From: UBA5070 sp035352895
GTDB lineage: Bacteria; Fibrobacterota; Fibrobacteria; UBA5070
DNA: 7,969 nucleotides
Assembly (NCBI GenBank): GCA_035352895.1
Contig: DAOPYN010000109.1
Span: 1 to 7,969 of the forward strand
Direction: 5' to 3'
Positions 1-6,496 of this stretch are shown one piece after another (position 1 is the first letter of the stretch; each line of letters begins with the position of its first letter). The translations under genes were made by a program, and so were the position numbers. The notes beneath the pieces are model-generated. The model did no database searches and was not told the origin of the DNA. It saw only the letters and a list, made by a program, of their open reading frames with translations.

Positions 1-1997
1 TCGAGGCGCTCAACGACATGACCAACTACCAGCGCACCTACTCGATCGGCGAAGTGGAAATCGAAGGCTCGGCCATCTACCACAAGACCGAGTACCGCGA
101 GCGCCGCAACCACTACACGCTGTTCGCCTGCACCCGCGAGATCAGCGGATTCGACACTTCGCGCGACGTGTTCGTGGGCATCCACGAAGGTCTGCACGAA
201 GCCCGCGTGCCATTTTCCGGCAAGGCGTCCAACTCCAAGGCCTTCGGCTGGAACCCCATCGGCAGCCACGAAGTCAGCCTGACCCTCCAGCCCGGACAGA
301 GCGAGACCTTCGCGTTCATCCTGGCCTACGTGGACCACACCCTCGTCGACTTCAAGGGCGACAAGTTCGTGGCTCCCTACGTGATCAACAAGACCGTGGG
401 GAAAGCGATCCTGGAGAAGTACTCCAAGCCCGGCGCCGTCGACGACGCCTTCGCCCGCCTGAAGGCCTACTGGGACGAGAACCTTTCGAACTTCCAGGTG
501 GAAAGCCCCGATCCGCACGCCACCCGCATGGCCAACGTCTGGAACCAGTACCAGTGCATGGCCACGTTCAACATGAGCCGCTCGGCCTCCATGTACGAGA
601 CGGGAATCGGCCGCGGCATGGGCTTCCGCGATTCCAACCAGGACCTCCTGGGCTTCGTGCACATGATCCACGGCCGCGCCCGCGAGCGCATCCTGGACAT
701 CGCCGCCACGCAGCTTTCCGACGGCACCTGCTACCACCAGTACCAGCCGCTGACCAAGAAGGGCAACGCCGAAGTGGGCGGCGACTTCTACGACGACCAT
801 CTCTGGCTGATCCTCTCCACCTGTTCCTACATCAAGGAGTCGGGCGACAAGTCCATTCTCGAAGCTCCTTGCGGCTACGCCGACAAGAAGTACGGTTCGG
901 ACAAGGAGAAGGAAAATCTCCTCCACCACCTGGAAACATCCATCGCCTACACCATGAAGATGCGCGGCCCCCAAGGGCTGCCGCTGATCGGTCACGCCGA
1001 CTGGAACGACTGCCTGAACCTGAACTGCCACTCCACCGAGCCCAACGAGTCGTTCCAGACCGCCGGCGACGTGGGCGGTTCTAAGGCGGAATCCGTCATG
1101 ATCGCGGGCTTGTTCCTGTACGCCGCCCGCGAGCTCTCGAGCCTGTACACCTTCCTGGGGCGCCCAGCGGATGCCGACCGCATCGCCGCCAACCGCAAGA
1201 CCATGATGGATGTCGTGGAGAGCGTGACCTGGGACGGCGAGTGGTACACCCGCGCCTACGACTACCAGGGCAAGGTGATCGGATCCAAGACCAACCCCGA
1301 AGGCAAGATCTTCATCGAAAGCCAAGGCTGGTGCGTCCTGGGCGGCGCCGGCGCCGACAACGGCCGCGCTCGCCTGGCCATGGAGTCGGTGCACAAGCAC
1401 CTGTACACGAAAAACGGCATCGTGCTCCAGCAGCCCGCCTACAGCACCTACCACTCCGAGTACGGCGAAGTGACCTCCTACCCGCCCGGAGTGAAGGAGA
1501 ATGCCGGCATCTTCTCGCACAACAACACCTGGATCCACCTGGGCTGGTGCTTGCTGGGCGAGGGCGACCGCGCCCTGGAGTACTACCACTCCATCTGCCC
1601 CTCCAAGAAGGAAGAGCAGATCGACATCTACCGCTCCGAGCCATACGTGTACGCCCAGATGACCGCCGGCAAGGACGCGCCCTGCTTCGGCGAGGCCAAG
1701 AATTCCTGGCTCACCGGCACCGCGGCCTGGACCTTCGTGGTGGTCAGCCAAGGCATCTTCGGCATCAAGCCCGATTTCGCCGGCTTGATGGTGGATCCGT
1801 GCATTCCCAAGGGCTGGCCCGGCTTCAAGGCCACGCGCAAATTCCGCGGAGCCACCTACCAGATCGAAGTCAAGAATCCCAAGGGCGTCTGCAAGGGTGT
1901 CGCGAAGGTGACCGTCGACGGCAAGGCCGTGGCCGGCAACATCCTGCCCATCCTGCCCAAGGGGTCCGTCGCCCAGGTGGTGATCGAGCTGGGCTGA
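1..1997 (+). CDS. Cellobiose phosphorylase (GH94), 3' part, N-terminus outside window
   Basis: GH94 enzymes cleave cellobiose with inorganic phosphate to alpha-glucose-1-phosphate and glucose in the cytoplasm, saving ATP during growth on cellulose breakdown products. The reading frame is already open at base 3 (E-A-L-N-D-M-T), so the ATG at 18 is internal; about 150 N-terminal residues are missing compared with the usual length of about 810. Family motifs visible: the segment IYHKTEYRERRNHY near the beginning; GHADWNDCLNLN at 990-1025, whose second Asp of DWND (1008-1010) matches the general acid of GH94; GIFSHNNTWIHLG with His at 1518-1520; and WLTGTAAW with Thr-Gly at 1713-1718, matching the family's phosphate-binding residues. 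The C-terminal beta-sandwich (KGVAKVTVDGK) is intact. The early motifs fit cellobiose better than chitobiose phosphorylase, but cellodextrin specificity cannot be excluded. The frame is unbroken to TGA. Confidence 0.93.
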   Translation, partial: EALNDMTNYQRTYSIGEVEIEGSAIYHKTEYRERRNHYTLFACTREISGFDTSRDVFVGIHEGLHEARVPFSGKASNSKAFGWNPIGSHEVSLTLQPGQSETFAFILAYVDHTLVDFKGDKFVAPYVINKTVGKAILEKYSKPGAVDDAFARLKAYWDENLSNFQVESPDPHATRMANVWNQYQCMATFNMSRSASMYETGIGRGMGFRDSNQDLLGFVHMIHGRARERILDIAATQLSDGTCYHQYQPLTKKGNAEVGGDFYDDHLWLILSTCSYIKESGDKSILEAPCGYADKKYGSDKEKENLLHHLETSIAYTMKMRGPQGLPLIGHADWNDCLNLNCHSTEPNESFQTAGDVGGSKAESVMIAGLFLYAARELSSLYTFLGRPADADRIAANRKTMMDVVESVTWDGEWYTRAYDYQGKVIGSKTNPEGKIFIESQGWCVLGGAGADNGRARLAMESVHKHLYTKNGIVLQQPAYSTYHSEYGEVTSYPPGVKENAGIFSHNNTWIHLGWCLLGEGDRALEYYHSICPSKKEEQIDIYRSEPYVYAQMTAGKDAPCFGEAKNSWLTGTAAWTFVVVSQGIFGIKPDFAGLMVDPCIPKGWPGFKATRKFRGATYQIEVKNPKGVCKGVAKVTVDGKAVAGNILPILPKGSVAQVVIELG

Positions 1998-2006
1998 TGT
2001 TTCGGC

Positions 2007-2041
2007 TCCTCCCCTTTCCGGAGAGATTCCGGGGGGGAGGA
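2007..2041 (+). other. Hairpin downstream of the GH94 gene, without U-tract
   Basis: Nine bases after the phosphorylase stop, TCCTCCCC (2007-2014) pairs with GGGGAGGA (2034-2041). An inner CCGG/CCGG stem (2018-2021 with 2029-2032) closes a seven-base loop. The stem is strong, but it is followed by A6 rather than T's, so it is not a standard intrinsic terminator on either strand. It may protect the mRNA 3' end or act in Rho-dependent termination; its function is unknown. Confidence 0.4.
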
Positions 2042-2072
2042 AAAAACGTTCAGCGATCCAGGCGAGGATGGT

Positions 2073-2086
2073 GGTAACTTGTTACC
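2073..2086. promoter_or_regulatory. Inverted repeat, possible operator of the outer-membrane protein gene
   Basis: GGTAAC-TT-GTTACC is a perfect 6+6 inverted repeat, 82 bp upstream of the start of the beta-barrel gene and alone in a 170-bp intergenic stretch. A -10-like hexamer TCTAAT lies at 2113-2118 with only a poor -35 in front, so the repeat would sit near or just upstream of -35. That position suits a dimeric regulator. The regulator family is not recognised. Apart from this, the hairpin at 2007-2041 and the RBS, the intergenic stretch shows nothing else. Confidence 0.35.
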
Positions 2087-2167
2087 GCTTCCCGACCTGG
2101 GGTCGCGGACGTTCTAATTCGCTTTTTCGAGTCCTTTTTTCTCTTCGTCGCCTGAGGAGTCTTCTCG

Positions 2168-3118
2168 ATGAGAGGTTCGGTTCTCTCTTCTCTCTGTCTC
2201 TCGGCCGCCGTTCTTTCCTGGGCTGATCAGCCCATGGGCCGCACGGATGCCGCTACGATGGACCCTTACTTGCCCATTCGGAATTCCGCCCTCCAGTTCG
2301 AGCTGGGAGTGTCTCACTCCAGCATGCCTGGATACTTCGCGGGAGACTCCGGCTCGGTGGGAGGAGCCAAATCCGGCTCCGAGGCGGTGGATTACACCAC
2401 CGCGGGCGCACTCACCCAGATCAACCTGCGCATCCACCACGGCTTCGTGGCAGGAACCGAGGCCATTCTGGACGTGCCCTACGTGCTGGCTTCCGGTGAC
2501 GCCCGGCGTCCCAATCCCACCAAGGGTACGGACAAGTCCAACCAGATCGCCTCCGTGGGTAGCGGTGTAGACACCTCTTCCAACGGCTTCGGCGACTGGA
2601 CGATGGGTGTCAAGTCCGTGTACGAGCCCTGGGGTCTTGGCTTCTACTTCGCCCTTGTGCTGCCCGTGGGCGAAGCACTCGGCTCCGGTGCCTACACCAA
2701 TGGCGACGGTCAGTTGAACTTCGGCTTGATGTGGGACAAGACCTTCAAGGAGAAGTACGACGTCATGACGAACTTCGTCTATGGCTACGACCTTCCCGCC
2801 ACCAACCGCCAGCTGGACAAGCAGGATTCGTACAGCGCCTACCTGCGCTTCAGCTATTTCCTCAAGGACAAGAAGTATCGTCCTTACCTGGCCTTCACCT
2901 ACAAGGGCTACGGCGACTACGTGATCGACAAGCAGAACACGGCCGACGTCTCCAGCCAGATGGTGTTGACTCCCGGCGTGGACCTGAACATCTCCGGCGA
3001 CTTCGGCGCGGCGGTGAACTTCGATTACGTCCTTGCGGGCACTGGAAACCGCACCGTCGCCACTCCCAACGGATGGCGTGTCGGCGCGGTTCTGCGCTAT
3101 TTCTGGTTCCGCTACTGA
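2168..3118 (+). CDS. Outer-membrane beta-barrel protein (transporter-like)
   Basis: Start ATG 2168 is well placed behind GAGGAG (2154-2159, eight bases away). The 316-residue product opens with a Sec signal peptide (residues 1-19, Arg2, hydrophobic core, cleavage probably after S-W-A). After it come alternating polar and aromatic strands separated by Gly/Asp/Asn-rich turns, such as FYFALVLPVGEALGSGAY and YSAYLRFSYFLKDKKYRPYL, and the chain ends in YFWFRY. A terminal aromatic residue is the usual C-terminal signal for outer-membrane barrel insertion. The overall look recalls the transporter-like barrel family annotated as the phenol-degradation MetA pathway type (Pfam PF13557), though I cannot confirm this. 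The substrate is unknown. It lies 170 bp behind the cellobiose phosphorylase on the same strand, so a role in sugar passage is possible, but its own regulatory region and terminator suggest a separate transcript. Confidence 0.8.
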   Translation: MRGSVLSSLCLSAAVLSWADQPMGRTDAATMDPYLPIRNSALQFELGVSHSSMPGYFAGDSGSVGGAKSGSEAVDYTTAGALTQINLRIHHGFVAGTEAILDVPYVLASGDARRPNPTKGTDKSNQIASVGSGVDTSSNGFGDWTMGVKSVYEPWGLGFYFALVLPVGEALGSGAYTNGDGQLNFGLMWDKTFKEKYDVMTNFVYGYDLPATNRQLDKQDSYSAYLRFSYFLKDKKYRPYLAFTYKGYGDYVIDKQNTADVSSQMVLTPGVDLNISGDFGAAVNFDYVLAGTGNRTVATPNGWRVGAVLRYFWFRY

Positions 3119-3146
3119 TCGTCTGATCGATCGGTTGAAATTGGAG

Positions 3147-3173
3147 AGGGCCACCCGATGGGTGGCCCTTTTT
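3147..3173 (+). terminator. Rho-independent terminator of the beta-barrel gene
   Basis: A perfect 10-bp stem AGGGCCACCC (3147-3156) / GGGTGGCCCT (3160-3169) with loop GAT is followed by T5 (3169-3173). It sits 29 bp after the TGA at 3116-3118 and points along the + strand. Confidence 0.93.
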
Positions 3174-3181
3174 CGTTGGGT

Positions 3182-3276
3182 GATTCCCGTCCATTCCTGT
3201 AACGGGCGCTGTAGGGGCGATTCATGAATCGCCCCTACAGATGGCCCGAACGAATGGACGGGAATCGCCCCTACAG
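3182..3276. repeat. Nested palindromic repeat element (REP/MITE-like)
   Basis: Three nested arms are visible. The outer 15-bp stem is GATTCCCGTCCATTC (3182-3196) against its exact complement at 3252-3266. The middle 5-bp stem is CGGGC (3203-3207) / GCCCG (3244-3248). The inner part is a perfect 32-base palindrome (3209-3240) with half CTGTAGGGGCGATTCA. The half unit CTGTAGGGGCG occurs four times: degenerate at 3197-3208 and exact at 3209-3218, both forward, then reversed at 3231-3240 and 3267-3276. The last copy repeats GAATCGCCCCTACAG exactly from 3226-3240. The element sits between a terminator and the dtd 3' end and overlaps the dtd stop codon. No transposase or clear target duplication is seen. 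It resembles dispersed palindromic repeats of environmental bacteria. Confidence 0.85.
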
Positions 3277-3720
3277 GCGACGACGGCTGTCCAGCACGAT
3301 GGTGACGGGCCCGTCGTTGATCAGGGCCACCTTCATGTCGGCGGCGAACACGCCTCTCTCCACAGCAAGCCCTGTGTGGGCCAGCCGCTCGCAGAAACGC
3401 TCCCACATTTCCTTCGCGCGTGCGGGATCCTCGGAGCGTTGGAACCCCGGCCTGCGCCCCTTGGCGCAATCGGCAAGCAGGGTGAACTGGGACACGCACA
3501 GGATGCCCCCTCCGGCCTCGCGCACGTCCAGGTTCATCTTCCCCTGGGCATCCGGAAACAACCGCAAAACGGCGATCTTGTCGGCAAGCCAGGCAAGATC
3601 GTCGTCGGCATCCCCTGTTTCCACGCCCAGAAGGACCAGATATCCCTTCCCGATGGCACCCACTTGGATCGCGTCCACCTGGACGGACGCTTCCTGACAA
3701 CGCTGGACGACGGCGATCAT
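3271..3720 (-). CDS. dtd: D-aminoacyl-tRNA deacylase
   Basis: DTD hydrolyses D-amino acids, and glycine mischarged on tRNA-Ala, from tRNAs in the cytoplasm, protecting translation. The 149-residue product has the family's usual length and begins MIAVVQR, typical of the N-terminal strand. The two active-site signatures are present: SQFTL at residues 77-81 (catalytic-pocket Thr80) and NDGPVT at 135-140, next to the Gly-cisPro region expected in this family. KMNLDV (61-66) and FAADM (125-129) are also characteristic. The start is ATG 3720; no clear Shine-Dalgarno is seen in front, where only 32 bp separate it from the divergent mpg start. The last Leu codon and the TAG stop (3271-3276) lie inside the palindromic repeat, so the short RRRL tail may have been set by insertion of that element. 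Confidence 0.95.
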   Translation of the reverse strand: MIAVVQRCQEASVQVDAIQVGAIGKGYLVLLGVETGDADDDLAWLADKIAVLRLFPDAQGKMNLDVREAGGGILCVSQFTLLADCAKGRRPGFQRSEDPARAKEMWERFCERLAHTGLAVERGVFAADMKVALINDGPVTIVLDSRRRL

Positions 3721-3752
3721 GGTCCGAGGGAATCTAGGTTCTGAGGGCGATG

Positions 3753-4328
3753 ATGGAACTTGGACAACCCCTGGATCGAAGCTTCTTCGCACGCGATGCC
3801 GCCACCGTGGCGCGCGACCTGTTGGGCTGCCTGCTGGTGCGTCGGCAGGGCGGACGGGAGACGGTCGTCCGGATCGTGGAGACGGAGGCCTATGTCGGTG
3901 CCCACGACCTCGCCTGCCACGCATCCAAGGGACGCACCCCCCGCACCGAGGTGATGTTCGGCACCGCCGGATTCGCCTATGTCTACTTCGTGTACGGCAT
4001 GCACCATCTGCTGAACGTGGTGACGGGACCCCAGGACGATCCGCAGGCCGTGCTGCTGCGCGGTGCCGAACCATGGCCAGCGCCGCAGGGAAACCGCACC
4101 TTGGCTGGACCCGCGAAGCTCTGCAAGACGCTGGACATCACCACCCGGGAGCACAACCGGCTGGACGTGTGCTCCGGGGGTGCGATCTCCTTCCGAGCCC
4201 GCCCCACGGAGCTTGCGGAAACGGTGGTGGCGACAGAACGTGTCGGGGTGGACTACGCAGGCGCTTGGGCCAGGGAACCGTTGCGGTTTCTGCTGGAAGG
4301 CTCCCCCGGGATCAGCAAGCCCGCCTGA
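3753..4328 (+). CDS. mpg: 3-methyladenine DNA glycosylase (AAG/MPG family)
   Basis: This family removes alkylated and deaminated purines (3-methyladenine, hypoxanthine) from DNA and starts base excision repair. The 191-residue product matches a full-length bacterial AAG-type enzyme. ETEAY is at residues 43-47: Glu45 corresponds to the water-activating Glu125 of human AAG and Tyr47 to the intercalating Tyr127. His56 falls at the spacing of human His136. YVYFVYGMHHLLNVV (76-90), LLRGAEP (101-107) and GPAKLCKTLDI (119-129) are further family segments. Two ATGs are adjacent (3750 and 3753). GAGGG at 3743-3747 is only two bases from the first and five from the second, so 3753 is preferred; an in-frame TAG at 3735 bounds the start. 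It is divergent from dtd and convergent with the small membrane gene, with five bases between the stop codons and no terminator between them. Confidence 0.94.
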   Translation: MELGQPLDRSFFARDAATVARDLLGCLLVRRQGGRETVVRIVETEAYVGAHDLACHASKGRTPRTEVMFGTAGFAYVYFVYGMHHLLNVVTGPQDDPQAVLLRGAEPWPAPQGNRTLAGPAKLCKTLDITTREHNRLDVCSGGAISFRARPTELAETVVATERVGVDYAGAWAREPLRFLLEGSPGISKPA

Positions 4329-4333
4329 ACGCA

Positions 4334-4654
4334 TCAGACCACACCCAGGAACCACACCAGGAAGACTGCCACGGCTGCGGAACCAAGCAATTCCATCCAG
4401 CGCGTCGCCGTGGCGAAAACAGGATGCCGTGCCTCTCGCCAAGCCTGGGCCTCCTCCCGCAAGGCGCGAAACAGTTTGGCGACGGCGAATCGATGCGACG
4501 CCATGGCGAACGCCACCACGAACACGGGAATTTCAGAGGAGGAACGCCAGACCTGGAACAAGTCCATCCCAATGAAAAGGGCCAGGGTCCAGAGTTCGGG
4601 GTGGCTCGCCTCCAGGCGCAGGCGGACGGGCAAGGAAAGAAGTTTCACGTTCAT
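4334..4654 (-). CDS. Small hypothetical membrane protein, about three helices
   Basis: The family is not recognised. The 106-residue product starts MNVKLLSLPVRLRL and has hydrophobic segments at about 21-36 (LWTLALFIGMDLFQVW), 42-58 (EIPVFVVAFAMASHRFA) and 88-106 (MELLGSAAVAVFLVWFLGVV). A charged helix rich in Arg and Glu (60-77) lies between the second and third. It probably sits in the inner membrane. A longer form from GTG 4702 is possible, but that start falls inside a CRP-type box, so the ATG at 4654 is preferred; the Shine-Dalgarno there is weak (CTGGG). Two CRP-type sites centred about 41 and 69 bp upstream of the ATG suggest control by a cAMP-receptor-like regulator. The stop is five bases from the stop of mpg. 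The coding call rests on length, membrane pattern and upstream regulatory sites. Confidence 0.6.
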   Translation of the reverse strand: MNVKLLSLPVRLRLEASHPELWTLALFIGMDLFQVWRSSSEIPVFVVAFAMASHRFAVAKLFRALREEAQAWREARHPVFATATRWMELLGSAAVAVFLVWFLGVV

Positions 4655-4687
4655 GCCCAGAATTTGCCGAAATACGGCCCGCGAATC

Positions 4688-4703
4688 TGTGATCCCCGTC
4701 ACA
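4688..4703. promoter_or_regulatory. CRP-type binding site (proximal)
   Basis: TGTGATCCCCGTCACA has both conserved half-sites, TGTGA and TCACA, with the N6 spacing of CRP. Its centre is about 41 bp upstream of the small membrane gene's ATG on the minus strand. The only gene start it could serve at close range is that one, since the + strand downstream runs into the end of the methyltransferase gene. Confidence 0.7.
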
Positions 4704-4715
4704 CGCCACGGAATG

Positions 4716-4731
4716 TGTGATCTGGATCACA
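4716..4731. promoter_or_regulatory. CRP-type binding site (distal), near-consensus
   Basis: TGTGATCTGGATCACA is symmetric apart from its central two bases and differs at one position from the enterobacterial CRP consensus core TGTGATCTAGATCACA. It lies 28 bp, centre to centre, from the proximal site. Two such boxes in 44 bp are very unlikely by chance in GC-rich DNA. Which CRP/FNR-family regulator binds in this organism is not known. Confidence 0.75.
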
Positions 4732-4781
4732 CTCGCCTCCCCCACCTCCGCCTGGTCAGGATTCGATTGGGGGTTAAGCGG

Positions 4782-5495
4782 TCACTGCACGGGCCGGGTC
4801 GCCACCAGACCGATGATCATGGGATAGTCGCGATCAAAGTGGTCCAGCTCCTCCTTGGACAGCTCGTGGCGCCCCAATCCATACAGGAAGGATGTGGCCG
4901 CCAGGACGTTGCCGTAGGACTGGACCTGGATGCATTCCGGAGGCAATTGTTCCTCGAAGAGCCGCTTCAGCGAAAGGTCGGTGAAGCTCCAGAAGTGGCC
5001 CCACTGGTCCATGTCGCCCCGCGAGACCTGCGTGATCCCGGCCACGGTCACCAACAGGCAACCTCCGGGCTTGAGCATCTTCAACGCGTTGGCGATGGTG
5101 GAGCGCACATCGTAAACGAAAGGCAGGACCTGGGTCAGGACAAAACAGTCCAGGAAACCTTCCCGCGGGCACTCGCGGCTCAGGTCGCAGACGATGTCGG
5201 CGCCGTAACCGTCCTGGACATGCATCACCATGGCCTGGGTCACTCGGTCGTCACCGAAGCGCCGCGTGTACTTGGCGTCGGCGATCTCCATGGTCACCCC
5301 GCGGATCTTCTCCCGATGCTCGGCCAGGAAGGCCTCGATGTAGTGGCGATCGATGGGAACCCCGCGGTCGATCCCGAAATTGCGCGAAATGGGCTCCAGT
5401 TTGTTCTTGAGCGGCAGCTGGTCCAGCACCGCGCGCACGCTCCGCTTGACCACTCCCCCCACATTGCGCCGCAGCTTGTCGCGAAACAACTCCAT
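4782..5495 (-). CDS. Class I SAM-dependent methyltransferase-like protein
   Basis: The 237-residue product starts MELFRDKLRR at ATG 5495, behind a purine-rich GGAAGGGG. The open frame reaches back to 5762, but that extension overlaps the lipoprotein gene and looks non-coding. A basic N-terminal helix (1-33) precedes a Rossmann-like domain. Post-motif elements are clear: FLDCFVLTQVLPFV (114-127), ALKMLKPGGCLLVTVAG (137-153) and the segment DMDQWGHFWSFTDLSLKRLF (161-180). The place of the usual E/DxGxGxG SAM loop is taken by MEIADAKYTRRFG (69-81). From memory, proteins of this pattern (RGVPIDRHYIE, YTRRFG, W-x-F-T) occur near glycosyltransferases in surface-polysaccharide clusters, but no such gene is seen here. 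The methyl acceptor is unknown. It follows the lipoprotein gene by 89 bp with no terminator, so read-through from that operon is possible. Confidence 0.75.
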   Translation of the reverse strand: MELFRDKLRRNVGGVVKRSVRAVLDQLPLKNKLEPISRNFGIDRGVPIDRHYIEAFLAEHREKIRGVTMEIADAKYTRRFGDDRVTQAMVMHVQDGYGADIVCDLSRECPREGFLDCFVLTQVLPFVYDVRSTIANALKMLKPGGCLLVTVAGITQVSRGDMDQWGHFWSFTDLSLKRLFEEQLPPECIQVQSYGNVLAATSFLYGLGRHELSKEELDHFDRDYPMIIGLVATRPVQ

Positions 5496-5584
5496 TGTCC
5501 ATTCCCCTTCCGGTCGGCAACCCAAAGGAGGAAGGTAGGTCCGCCAATCCCCTCCCGCATCGCGATTGTCCCCGCAACCGTGGC

Positions 5585-6496
5585 CTAGCGCATCTTTCGC
5601 TGACGCTCCAATTCCAGCGAATCGCGGGTGTTGGGGAGGCAGTACATCTGGCCATACAGGCCCTCCGATTTGTACCGCTCGATGAACTTCTCCCGGGATG
5701 TATGGGTGTCTTCGACATACGGCAACGGAAGAAGGTGGTGCATCCCAAACACGATCGTCCACGCATAGTCGTCGATGCCCGGGCCGATACCATAGGTTCG
5801 CAATGACTTCTGGATGGGTAAAGGCGCCTGTTGAAAGGGTCCTACCACCACGCGATCCACGGAACGATCCAGCTCCTCGATAATCTCCGTCGGCGAATGG
5901 ACCTCACGAAGACAAAGCTGGAGGACTGGATAACGGCTGGACTGGGAAGTCAGGAGCTTCTCCATCGCTTCATGACAGTTTCCCAGATCGTAGGTGAGAA
6001 TGGAGTGGAGAGCATCACGCGAGGTTCGCTTCCAGTCTTCCCCGAACGAATCTCTCTGGAAGGTCGGATCATTCTCCGAGACAGAATCTATTCGTTCCAG
6101 ATGATGCAGCGCTTGATCGTATCGCCCCACGCCCAATAAGCGCTCGGCACAAACCATATCGTGCCGAGCAAGCCTCTTCGAGTAGTAGCCTGGCGATCTC
6201 CGAATGCGCTCGTCGACATTTGAACATATGAACACAGGATCAAAATCTTGACTTCGAACGCCATCGACACCCAAGACCATTCTCATTTGCTCAATTGTCC
6301 AGGGAATGGTATCGACAGAAGGGTCTTGGCTGCGGACGCGCGCTGTTGACGTAGCTTGGTTTTGGGCTCGCTCAGCGGAAAAGGTACGGTACTCCATGCA
6401 GCGAGATGGAAGATCCTTCGGCTTGTCGCAGGACGCAAAAACAACACCGCCGAGCAAAGCAATCCAAGCCAATCTCTTGTGTTGGGATTTGCTCAT
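5585..6496 (-). CDS. Hypothetical lipoprotein, candidate immunity partner of the HExxH protein
   Basis: The family is not recognised. The 303-residue product begins MSKSQHKRLAWIALLGG and has a lipobox VFASC with the lipidated Cys at residue 23 followed by Asp, so it should be exported and anchored in a membrane; in E. coli, Asp at this position favours the inner membrane. The mature part is mostly helical, and GRYDQALHHLERI resembles a TPR repeat. Several scattered Cys residues could form disulfides in the periplasm. The ATG overlaps the stop of the upstream HExxH gene as ATGA, implying coupled translation; an in-frame GTG at 6502 is a less likely start. GC is about 48-58% in the lines counted, below the chromosome-like genes. 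A tightly coupled envelope lipoprotein behind a putative peptidase fits an immunity role, but that is inferred from context only. Confidence 0.8.
   Translation of the reverse strand: MSKSQHKRLAWIALLGGVVFASCDKPKDLPSRCMEYRTFSAERAQNQATSTARVRSQDPSVDTIPWTIEQMRMVLGVDGVRSQDFDPVFICSNVDERIRRSPGYYSKRLARHDMVCAERLLGVGRYDQALHHLERIDSVSENDPTFQRDSFGEDWKRTSRDALHSILTYDLGNCHEAMEKLLTSQSSRYPVLQLCLREVHSPTEIIEELDRSVDRVVVGPFQQAPLPIQKSLRTYGIGPGIDDYAWTIVFGMHHLLPLPYVEDTHTSREKFIERYKSEGLYGQMYCLPNTRDSLELERQRKMR

Noticed and set aside
2007..2046. Hairpin after GH94 as an intrinsic terminator
   Set aside because: The stem is followed by A6 and not T's on the + strand, and on the minus strand the T's come before the stem. 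It is listed only as a hairpin.
1241..2077. 278-codon plus-strand frame overlapping the GH94 gene
   Set aside because: It is an out-of-frame Arg/Pro-rich shadow of a gene with well-conserved motifs.
2114..3700. 528-codon open frame on the minus strand
   Set aside because: It runs antisense to the beta-barrel gene, through the terminator and palindromic repeat, and across dtd in another frame. Such long shadows are common in GC-rich DNA, and the sequence is low-complexity Gly/Arg/Val.
4655..4702. Upstream GTG start for the small membrane protein (122 residues)
   Set aside because: The GTG lies inside a near-perfect CRP-type box, and the extra residues add nothing membrane-like. ATG 4654 is preferred.
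4410..5588. 392-codon open frame on the plus strand
   Set aside because: It is antisense to the methyltransferase and membrane protein genes and crosses the CRP boxes. It has no RBS and no recognisable domain.
5496..5762. N-terminal extension of the methyltransferase to a start at 5762
   Set aside because: It overlaps the lipoprotein gene, its sequence is Pro/Gly/Cys-rich and unlike the family, and ATG 5495 has a good purine-rich RBS.
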